DNA from: Terebella lapidaria
Taxonomy: Eukaryota > Annelida > Polychaeta > Terebellida > Terebellidae
DNA length: 64,000 nucleotides
NCBI GenBank assembly: GCA_949152475.1
Contig: OX424561.1
Coordinates: 4,154,001-4,218,000, forward strand
Direction: 5' to 3'
This document shows positions 39,049 through 51,000 of the stretch, in pieces (the first letter of the stretch is position 1; the number at the start of each line of letters is the position of its first letter). The position numbers and the translations under genes are program-made. The notes below the pieces were generated by a model. It was not told the DNA's origin and ran no database searches. It saw only the letters and a program-made list of their open reading frames with translations.

Positions 39049-42000
39049 TTTGCAATATATCTTCTTACTTCTCACTGTGGCGATACTGGATGCACTAACA
39101 ATCGTTAGTGCATCCCGCAATGGCGGACAGTAAACACGGTCAGTTTGGCTTTTAATCGTATTTTATCAAATGACAGGTCCATTTGTGATAAATGGATACT
39201 TCGAAGGTAGCTTAGTGTTTTGGTCAGACATGCGGAGTTATTTCAAGCAGATCACGCCTTCTTGTTGAGATACATGTATGTTGAGGTAAAGAATTACCGA
39301 TAAGATTTACCATATTGTAATAGGTCCATATCATACACCATTGTGAATTCATTGATTTATGCGACATAAATTAGCGAATGTCACATTAAAAATAGCAAAT
39401 CTGTACTAGAAGATCATCTGTACACATCAATACATGTCAATTGGTACTTTATTTCACGTTTAACATTTAAATAACGTAGATTTGAATCAATAAAGAAAAG
39501 ATCGTTAGGGAATCTTCACATGTTCGTTAGGGAATCTTTGATTTTAGAAAAACAATCGTTAGGGAATCTTTCAGCTTTTTTTCAGACGAGTTTTTCATGC
39601 TCAAACCAACATAAATCGCCATGTATTTGCAACGAGCAGTTGTTTCATGCACATAAGAATCTGCAGGTGTATGTGTGTATCGATCACAATCGTAATTATC
39701 GGGAAAATGAAGAAAATTCAAACGAACCACTAGTGGTGTTCACCATTGCGGGATGCACTAACGATCGTTAGTGCATCCAGTCTGACCACTGACTTTAGTT
39801 CTCCACATTTTGATGTACAGAATGAGGAGTGGCAAGGTTGAAATCTTTGCTGCCATTTTGGGATCAACTTAGAAAATCTGTTAATGACAAGATTTATTCA
39901 GCGTTAATGAACTCCGGATTTATCTGCTTGGAAAAGAAGCAATCAAACTTTCCAAAGATGGACATCATAGGTCGAGAGGAGAGTAGAAATAGCGGAGGCA
40001 GCATGCAGATGGGAGCTGTCAAACTAAGAGCTAACAGCTGTCCCGTGATTGGTTGGATCTCTGAACTTAACGAAAGTGGCTTGAAGGACGACTTCACGAG
40101 CTGACCCACCAGACTCTCTTGATGTTCCTCACCCTGAGGCTGGGGCCCTGCATGGTCAATTGTCCAGTGCCATCGGTAATCAGCTGGCAGACGACCAGCG
40201 CACTTCACTCGAGAGGCTCTGTATATGCGGAGATAATCGTCAAGTGTTGCTGGGTTTGTTGTCAGAGGTTGATGGACATGTTGTCTGTTTTATCCGCTAG
40301 TGTGGATGTCCAGTAAGTGTTTGGTTTGGGAGATAGCAGAGGTCTCGTGTCTCTGTCGTGTCACCAGGTGGAGCTAGCATCACCTGCGAGCCGCCTCTCA
40401 GAACTGGACCGGGCGAGTTGACGGAGTGGTCACTTTTGATTAGGTGGGGTCCTGATAACGGCATTTTCCCTGTGTGGAGTGATCTCAGAGTGACCAGATG
40501 TCTGCCAGATTTCCCGCCCAAAGTGGACAGGGTGGTCGTCGCTGGCAACGTAACAAATCCTCCGCCTCTTTGATTTACTGGTCACGTCAAGTGCTCAGTG
40601 TTTGTTCAAGTAACATGATTAAATTGCAGTTTTATGATATCAGTGATGTCATTGTTATTGTCACGACAACCAGCAGATTGAGCGGAAGTTATTGTTATGC
40701 AATAGAACTGATGGCTGTCGGCACAATGTCTACGTCCGGACCAATAAACACACCAAACACCCAGTCGTCTCGCGGGAAATACATCAATAAGTCACGCACG
40801 TGTAGTTCCATGTTTGTCCCACAGGGGGCAGTCCGACAGTCAGGGCAATTTTCCCCCAAATCTGTCTCAGTTTATGCACCACGTGTGTCCAGGAAGTTGG
40901 ACTTTTGTCGGTTACTGTCGGACATTTTGGCGCGATAGCGACCAATCATAGAGAGATATCGGGGATGTGCTGTTGCCTTTGTTTCGTAGAGTTTTGTTGG
41001 AGTTGCTTCTGATTTACAACTGTCCTTGTTGTTCATTAATTTTGAGCGGGGAAATGAAAAATTCACTCCGACTGGGGTGAGTTTGTAAGGAATGAAGTGC
41101 TTGGTATGGTCCTACTGGGAGTTGTAAATCTGCTGGGACCGGAGGTACTTCGTTGTCGTGGCGACAGTATTGCCTGAACAATGCTTGCACAGCCACCCGT
41201 GCTGCCAAGTTTTAATCACTGATAGATCAACTGGTTTTCATGCAACATCTTTGAAGTTTGTTTGTGTTGGACCCATTCCACTGTGGACAGAGCATTTCAA
41301 TTGCTGATTGCGATCCCTGTTTATCTTAGGAGTTTTGAAGCGTGCTCATTTGAATACAGGTGACGCTTTTGCGTGTGTCACTCGTGTGGCAGTGTACACA
41401 GTAATTGCTTCTGTGAAGTCCACTTAATTACGACACCTGGTTTAAGTGACATTTACAGACAAGTACACGATGGGTGACATCACAGCGACCGTACAACACA
41501 CTTACTCGCTTTTCTCTGTAACTGAGCCGCAATGATTTTCTACAACGGACAGACGTGTGGACGGACGACAGACGCCCGCCTGCCAGAGATGTGCTAAGAC
41601 TTCTCTGAGAACTTGGCCCATCTTCACCACGTGTGCATGTCGCGCCCTGGTGCCCTCTGTCTCTGTGTAGAACCGTCATTGTAATCCTGTTGATATACGA
41701 GTTTCCAGGGAAACTTGCCACCTGTCCGTTCTTGTGACAGCAGTCTGCTGGGGAAAGTTGTCATAGCAACGGATGAAGATCCCTCCCACCCACCAAGACA
41801 TGTCTCCATTGGCAACAAAATTAACGGGTTCTGGACCAGCACTTGAAATGCTAGAAGAGGAATTGATCGCACAAAATGGGACGTTGATGGAATGTCATCG
41901 CAGAGAATGGTAACCACATAATTTCCTATCACTGATTGTTTTGACCCTTTTAACAGTGACACAGTCATGTTTTGTGGTGATTACAGTTGACAATTGCTTC

Positions 42001-45000
42001 TCACACACTTGATATTTTCTACTCCACCCTAGAACATGTACCTTCTAGTCCTGATTCTCTGTCAGACTCTCGCCTTCTAATAAAATAACATTTGCACCAA
42101 GAAATTCCTGCCAATTCTAGTACCTGACGTGCCCTCTATCACGTCTATGTGACCCGCACGCGCCTCACAAGACTACTGTCCACCATCCACCCTGCCTCTC
42201 ACTACATCCTGTATATATGCCCTCATGACATTGTGAGGTGACAGTCATTAGTGCACAATTACAGCGGGTTTACGAAGTCAATTTAACTTCCGAGTGACAC
42301 GTGGCACAGTATATTTGATGTGGCCTGGTATATTTGACGCGAACAGCTGCCAGACTTCAATTTTGGACAGTTTATTGCCAATATACCACGTTAAACACAA
42401 TACATCTGTAATAATATGTGCTAGCACGGAGCCATAAAGGGAACAGTTGGTCAAGTTATAAAACACAATCATTTACGTATCGGCGTCCAATCATTTGGCT
42501 TCATGAGGTTTACGATAAGAACTCTTTTTAGGTTACCGGACCTTTGGTCCGATAACCTATTGGCATGGCGTTGCGTCCGTCGTCCGTCCGTCCGTCCGGG
42601 CAAACGGAACGGAGTTATGGGGATTTCTTAGGGGGAATAAAGCTGAAAACGCCCCACAACCACAGTTTAAGCCGAAAGTGCGGTCTTATGGGGATTTTTC
42701 CAGGACTTATGGGGAAAGTTAAGATAGGAAATTTAACATTGGGTCCGCCCGTAACGCCCATCCGTTCACCCCGTCCGTCCGGGCGGACGAGAGTGCGGAC
42801 GAGACCTTCTTGTGTGCCTTTTACATGTTAAATTTCCTATCTAAAATAGGCACACAACTCCCCAAAATAGGCACACAAGAAGAAATTTCCTCACAACTTA
42901 TGGTTGTGTGCCTTTTCTAGTCACACAACCATACTCTCGTCCGTCCGTCCGTCCGTCCGTCCGCCCGTCCGTCCGGCGTTAACATTTTTATCTTTAAAGT
43001 TAACGATCGAATCTTTCTGAAATTTTGCACAAAAATGCCTAAAAATATTTTGAGAAGGAGGTATTTTTTTGTTTTTTGATTTTTGCATTTTTTTCAAAAT
43101 GGCGGCCGTTTTTGTCGAAAAACGCTCAATTTTGGACTTTGACGGCCATTTTCTCAAAAACTGTCTGATCAGTTTTGAGTTTTTGGTTTCAAAAGATTCC
43201 CCTCATATACCTCTGTGATATATATAAGTTTGGTTGCCCTAAATCTGCCGGTTTCCGTGTGGCGGCCATTTTGAATTTTTGGCGGGTCGGCGAAAAAAAA
43301 TTTTTTCGCCCCAGATCGCATTACTATCCATTTTGGGCCATTTCTAGAGCAAAAAAAAATTTTCACCCTTTGAAAAAAATTTTGGACTTAGAAAATTTTT
43401 GGCACTTTTTCCCTTCATAATGGGAGCTGTCCGGACTGTACTCATAGAACGCTTGAAGATAGAGCTTAGAAATTGGCACTTTCAAATGGGAAGTCATATA
43501 TGGCGACTTGTGTGGTGACCTTGAATTTGACCTTGGATGACCTTGAAAGGTCAAAACAGCCATTTTTGGGTCGAAAAACGCTCAAATTTGCACCTGGTCT
43601 GTATTTTCTCAAAAAGTCTCTGATCAGTTTTGAGATTTTTGCTTTAAAAGATTCCTCTTATATACATCTGTGACGTGTATAAGTTTTGTTGCCCTTGAAT
43701 CGCTGATCTCAGTGTGGCGGCCATTTTGAATTTTTGACGAGTCGGCGAAAAAAATTTTTTTCGCCCCAAATAACATTACTATCCATTTTGGGCCATTTCT
43801 AGGCAAAAAAAAATTTTCACCCTTTGAAAAAAATTTTGGACTTAGAAAATTTTCGGCACTTTTTTCCTTCATAATGGGAGCTGTCAGGACTGTACTCATA
43901 GAACGCTTGAAGATAGAGCTTAGAAATTGGCACTTTCAAATGGGAAGTCATATATGGCGACTTGTGTGGTGACCTTGAATTTGACCTTGAATGACCTTGA
44001 AAGGTCAAAACAGCCATTTTGGGGTCAAAAAATGCCCAGATTTGCCTTTGTAGATGAAATGCTTGCAGATAGAGCTCATGTTTGCATTATGAACATATAG
44101 GAAGACATATATGGCACAACTAATGATGACCTTGAACTTGACGTCAGATGACCTTGAGTGCCAAATGTCTGACTTGGAATGTGTAAATTGACCTGAGCGG
44201 CCTAAACGATTCCACCCAACATATAGAATATCACATACATGTAATGGTTACATCGAAGTTCATACGGATGACCTTGATTGGTAAATCCCAAGGTCATATG
44301 TTTACACTGCGAACCTTGATTGGTAAATCTCAAGGTCTGTTACCTGCCAATGCTGCCATGGCCAAACCAAAATTGTCCGGTAACCTATCTTAGCCTTTGG
44401 GCTAATTTTCTTTGTACATGTATTTTGTTTTGAACATACTTTGACAAAAGCTTGTTTCACAAGATCAAGTCAGTATGGCAAGACAAGACACACCACAAAA
44501 TCCAAAATGAATGCATGAACATTTGAACAGATCAAATTGTGGTATTTCATCACTTATCTTTTCTTCAGTCAGATATTTTGTGGATATTCTAGTTCTACAT
44601 CTTTCATGACTTGTGTATTGCTCGTTTGGTCATCACTGCGCAAATGTTCGGAATGAGGTGAAACCATCAGAATGTAGTGGAAATGGATGTTGATAACGTG
44701 GGATAATGCCAAGGAATAGTTAATGGTAGACTGCGATTCAACATCGAGAAAACAAGCAGTATGAGATAATCAGCCTTGACCTACTCTCTCTCTCTATGTC
44801 AAGGACGCTTCCGTCCGAGCACCCAAACCCCTGTTTGATAATAGATAACGATTCATTTATCAATCCGCACGATTGTGGCACAATTTATGTGAGCCTGTCC
44901 CACTTCTCGTATGAGACGCATGCTCTTGGACGATTGATGTGTATTGTTGGTGTTGATCAGCAGAGAGCATCCGATATCAATCACTTTTCATAGGGAAAAT

Positions 45001-48000
45001 CCAGGCTTTGTTCTAACTGCCTCACTGGTAATAGTCAACTGTAGTCATGATTCTTGGAAGTGTCAAAAGTCTAGATGCATTCTGTAGTTTCTTTGGTACT
45101 TGGTGTGATTTTGTAACTTGCAAACTGTATTAGCAATGATGATTGTGCAACCTGAAACAAGGGCCACTAACCTGTCAGGTAGATACTAGTACTGAATGAA
45201 TGGCAATTGAAGCTGTGATTGAGAAGTTGTTTAGCTGTTGGAATAGCTGAGAGATCCATACATGTAATCATCAATCTTCACATCTCAGTCCCTGTGAATT
45301 AGATGAATCATGATTATCTACCATTTGTATCATTGTTGAAGGTCATTTCTTTAATGGATCATACACCCCTAGTCTCTCTGTGATCGCTAATCTCCAGCAA
45401 TCTGCCCCGCCCTGAATCCGTCCTACTTTGTAGTGTTTCCCACGGCCTTGCGAAGAGCCCTGGACACTGAGTGGTCAGCACTTGTTATCCCGGACAGATT
45501 ACAATCGCTGTGTGGGCAGCCGTGATCACATCTGTGGGCGGACTGTACGAGCAAGCAAGCAGTGACCCGGTGCCACCCGTAAATCTCCCGGACTGATGGG
45601 CGGCAGACTGGGAGGGTCGCCATAAATCCTGTCACCTCGGCATCTCAGGAGTGACCATGGAAGCTGGATGCATGGGAAAGCTGTGGCTCGTGGCGCCAAC
45701 TGGTCAGGGTCTTAATTTGTCCCTGATTGTGATCCAAAGTGTATTTGCTCAGGCCCATTGCGCCCATAGTTTTGGGGGCGTGCGTGGCGCTGTTTGTGAA
45801 AGGAGATGGCATCGTGACCATGATGTTTTTATTGTTGGAGCCTGAAGTGTGGTGTTCTATTGCAGTGTTTACTCACTGACCACTCGAGGAAGTAGCATTA
45901 CAGTGCTGGCGTCAGTCCACGTGTGACGGACGACCATGCCGACACAAACACAACAACAGCCGCACAACTACGTGTTTAGACATCAACACATTACAATTCT
46001 ATGACGACTGGCTTGTGACCGTAGTCATACATAACTATGAATGTGATGTGAGGTTGGCAGATGGGCATGGAAGGAAACTTTTTGCTGTCACCAAGTTTTT
46101 AGGTGGGGTTGGTGGAATGGGTGTGGAGTCTGGGAAGTGAAGAATGCGGAAACTTTTTGGCTGCGGACGAGAATAATCGATAGCATGTCGTATTTGAGCG
46201 AGAGCTCTCGAGTCGGCTGTCACACGGGCTGTCGGTAGTCAACATGTCGCTGGCAGAGCAGGCCACTCCATTGATAAAGAGAAGTCATTGATCCCCCACT
46301 ACGGTAGTACGCATGTTGTCATGGTAACCAATACTCTGTCCTTGAGTGTAATCTCTGGAAGCCGAAGTGATGCCCTGTATCGTTGTTCTACGCGGGGACA
46401 AGTTTTAATTGTCATCAGTCCAGGGCCCTGTGTCCTGTAGCTGGGTCTGTTGTCATCTCGCTGTGCAGTCCACCGCGCTAAATGTGACGAGACAGACCGA
46501 ATAAAACGAGGGTAAACCCGCCACTGGGCTCACCGCATGCTCATCCCAGGCATGCGACAAAGACTGCAAAATACCATAGGCGCGATTCTGGCAAAAACTC
46601 GGACAGAGATTGAGTGGAAAGCGCTGTGCGGTCCACACCACGACAGCTGGATCTGTGTTGTGGGGGCAATGCTGGCAGGTTACTCGGGGTTTTTTTTCTG
46701 GCGAGGGTAAAACAAAATTAGATTCACAAATTTTTTTTTTAGAAGTGACTTTCTGCAGCTCCCTACAGGTGTGTCCAGGGAACCTCCCTTTCTTCCACGG
46801 TCTGGTTCCCGCCTACTCTATACTACTTGGGAATGCAAAATGTTGGCTGGTGCAAAGGTATCTTTTAGGAGTTGCCAGCATGCATAAAAAAATTAGTGCG
46901 TTTGACAGTATGTGAAGGATATTCGGAGAGGATGATTGATATATTAGTGCGTGCGGGCTCAGGACAGCAATAGCAATATAGTGTGATTCAGTGCAGCATT
47001 ACTCTACTGGAAAATTGGTTTCTCCTTTATCATGACTTTTACTCCCGCTACATATTCTAACAAGAACAGTTGAATAAATCTGAAATATACCAATTATGAT
47101 GTAGACACAATTTGCCAGCATTTTAACTTCCAAGATTATGTTGTCTTGATTTAATTCAATGTGACATTGAATCTTTTGGTACATTTAGTTGAATGTGACT
47201 CAATATTCTGAAAAATAATCCGTTGCAAGAATCTCCATCCAGATCTATGTCCTCATTCGGACATTCCTTGGAAATTCTGTCGAATTGGTGCAAATTTATG
47301 AGACAGGCCCGCTAATCAACTCCTGTAGTATAGCGCACTACAACTGCTTTGCGCGTGTATTCCAGCCAATCAGAGCCGTGGAGACAAGCTGCCCCTGCCC
47401 ACCTGGATAATCCCCTGATGACCTTTATGTCGGACGCACCAGGGGATTACGTGCGTTAAATATGCAGCCGGTTACCGTAACGACCGTGTCCTGGGGACTG
47501 TTACGTCACGATAAATCAGTTTTATATCTGCAATAAAAACCCGCGGAGCAGTCGCCAGATCAGGGGACTGGCGCACGCTGATGATGAATGGGACTTGCAG
47601 GAATTGAACATGCCACGACTTTTTTGCGAGATGTGCTTGATCGGCTACAAATTAATTGAGGTTACACGGCTCCTGGGGTTCCCTGGTGAATGCCAATGAG
47701 AGTGCCATTTTTCTGGCAAGAACAAAAGCCGAAATGTGTTCTTCCTCAATGAGAGATTAGACGATGTAATTAGGGTATTGAGGAAGAAATTCATGAAAAT
47801 TTGATGATAATTGTGAAATACCGTGATTTCTGCATGTTGATAATGAGCATCAAGGTGGTCTCATGGATTTAAAAAATTGCAACATCCACCGGATTCTTCA
47901 TGGTTTTAATCAGCAAGTTATGAATTAAACATCATTCTTCTGTCCTTCTTTCCGTATACATGTATATTTTCTCACAAGATGCCAGTTGACCACTTTCCTG

Positions 48001-51000
48001 GTATGGTTTCAAGTTTCTACTCTGGACTTTACCTGATCAACACCGTTCTAGGTGATCATCACCAGGATGATATCTGGGCCATTATACTTGCATCCATGTC
48101 TCCCTCACTGATTGCAAGTTTCTAATTGCTAATTAGCGGGAAAACCTTATTGGCAACTGTGTGTCTGAACAGGTCTCCTATCCAAGCCTGAAATTAATTA
48201 GTTTTTGAAGCGATCAGAGTTGACACAGTGAGCTAGATCTCTTGATTGTTTGACCAGTCACCATAGAAACTTTGACTTTTTATCCTCATCTTACCTGATT
48301 GGAATTTGGTCAGCAGATCAGTGCATTTGGGTGCAATATTAACTCTCCATGCTCATTGCCTGAGACAACGGGGCTGTCTATGGACAAACTAAAATCTACT
48401 TCTGAATCAGACTCATTAAATTCGTGCAACTGCAAAGAAAAATTTTTCTTCACCTAAATTGAAGAAAGTTTGCTCAATGGTTACAATGACATGCACTGTT
48501 GTTAACATGTATGGCCAGTTACCTGTCACCTGACACTAGTACACCTGAAGGCCAGCGTTGTCCACCCCCTTCTCCCTGATCAGTACATAAGCTCAAGGCC
48601 AACCATCAAAGGGCAGTCCTCCTCACTGGCCTTGACCTCTGAGGTACCTGACCACCGATATCAGGCAGTCCCAGGGACAGGGGTATCCATGGCGATCTGT
48701 TGTAACTTTGGTGATGGGGGCAGGTCGCTTGTGAGTTATTGAGCGCCGACACAAGCGCGCCTAATACAATCCTCGTTAATTAATTTGCTCCAGTGAGTAC
48801 TGACGGATGGACGGACGGACGGTCCTTTTGTGGACAGTCGATTGTGTGCGTCCGCCGACCATTAATCAGCCCTCTCTGACAGAAATATCTGATGGTCATT
48901 CCAGTGACAAAACTGGCCATAGAATTAGGGAGGAAAGATGCCAGAGAAATGACAATTAATAGGTGGAGTGTATGGTCATTTACTCAGCACCGTTTTGTCA
49001 GTGGAACCAAAGGCTGTTTATCATTAGGAACCTTTAGACGTCCTTTTACTGAACCGGGTCATGTGGTTTCAGTCTCTTGAATGATAGATGTAAAAAAGGG
49101 GTTCTGTTCCTAGTTCCTCTAACTTGTGCTGCATAGGGAGTTCACTGAAGATTTTATGTCATTGAACTGTTCTATAACCACGAAGTGTCTTGCTGTGTCA
49201 TCTATCATTGTATACCGGTACCTTGGGCAAATACCCAGGTATATTCCAGTGTAGAGGTAGATCTGTTATTCAAAGGATATGAATCCATTGAATGGGTATG
49301 ACAAACTTGCTATATCAAATGTGCCTCTATTTTGATACTTTTGTTCATGTCTCTTTCATATTTCCCGTTTTGCTCGTCGTGTTTTCATGTCATGAATTTT
49401 TCACCACAATTATACATATGTATATCTGACACAGTAGAAATCATGCAGATGTATTATTGCATGAAATGTCACGTTGATTGAGTGTCGATGGCGTAGGTGG
49501 GACCAGCAGGCTGGCACGGGTTACCCGGTGCAGTCTGACCACAGACGACAGAAAGTAGAATGGGAAAAACATGAAACCATTGGAACAAATGCCATTGTCT
49601 ATGTTGAAAAGCAGGTAAACTCGATGGTAATTGTTTCATATTCGTGGGAGGAGAAAATTCATTCTAGTTTGATTGCAATATACCATAGTCTGTTTGAGGA
49701 TCATGAATGATAACTCGAACCTCATTAACCATGTATCATTTTGCACTAAATAATGTGTTTGCAAATTTACCTCAAGTGCATATATTTGATAGATCTACAT
49801 AGATTCATATGGTAACTCTGTTTCCATGGTTACATGCTGTGTTACAAGCTGACCCTGTTTCCATGGTTACCTCAAGCTTACCCTGTTACCATGGTTACCT
49901 GCTGTGCTACAAGCTGACCCTAGCTGTTACCATGGTTACTTGCTGTGTTACAAGCTGATCATAACTGTTACCATGGTTACTTGTTGTGTTACAAGCTGAC
50001 CCTAGCTGTTACCATGCTTACTTGCTGTGTTACAAGCTGACCCTAGCTGTTACCATGGTTACTTGCTGTGTTACAAGCTGACCCTGTTACCATGGTTACT
50101 TGCTGTTTTACAAGCTGACCCTAGCTGTTACCATGGTTACTTGCTGTGTTACAAGCTGACCCTAGCTGTTACCATGGTTAATTGCTGTGTTGCAAGCTAA
50201 CCTTGTTACCATGGTTACTTGCTGTGTTACAAGCTGACCCTAGCTGTTACCATGGTTACTTGCTGTGTTACAAGCTGACCCTAGCTGTTACCATGGTTAC
50301 TTGCTGTGTTGCAAGCTAACATTGTTACCATGGTTACTTGCTGTGTTACAAGCTGACCCTAGCTGTTACCATGGTTACTTGCTGTATTACAAGCTGACCC
50401 TAGCTGTTACCATGGTTACTTGCTGTGTTGCAAGCTAACCCTGTTACCATGGTTACTTGCTGTGTTACAGTGCGTTTGAAGCAGGAGGAGAGAAGACGAC
50501 AGAAGGATGATGACCGCACGCGAGAACGAAAGCGAAAAGCCTTTGTCCCCGGAGTGGGAAAACCCGTAAGTATTGGCTAATGATTGTATCATTATACTGT
50601 ATCAGCAGCGTTTGATACAACTGAAACTGAACGTTTGTCAGCATAGTCAGGCAAAAATGAAGACTACTTTCAATGTTAGTTGTGCAGGTAAATGAGCTTC
50701 ATCTTTTTGTGCTCATTTTGAATCGTCAAAACATTGATTCTTCTTGGTAATTTCCGGTTATATTCAGATCTTACATGTATTTTCTGGTAGATTTGCATGT
50801 TCATTGCCCGTGTGGCTGCCTCTAACCCAAACCATTATACTCATTCCAGTTGATACGGTTTTGGAGCCGTGCGCTATTGTGTTACACCCACCACTTGTTG
50901 TTGTTGCGGTAGCGTGCAGGTTTCTGTAGTTAGCTTGTCATGCGGCGGCGAAGGACGCATCCTTGGACCCTGTCAGGGCCGCGTGACACGCACAGTTTTA

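Noticed and set aside
49474-49710. Candidate extra INO80 exon between exons 14 and 15
   Set aside because: Exons 14 and 15 join in phase and read through a conserved segment (ERKLRLKQEE) without it; its sequence has no INO80 similarity.
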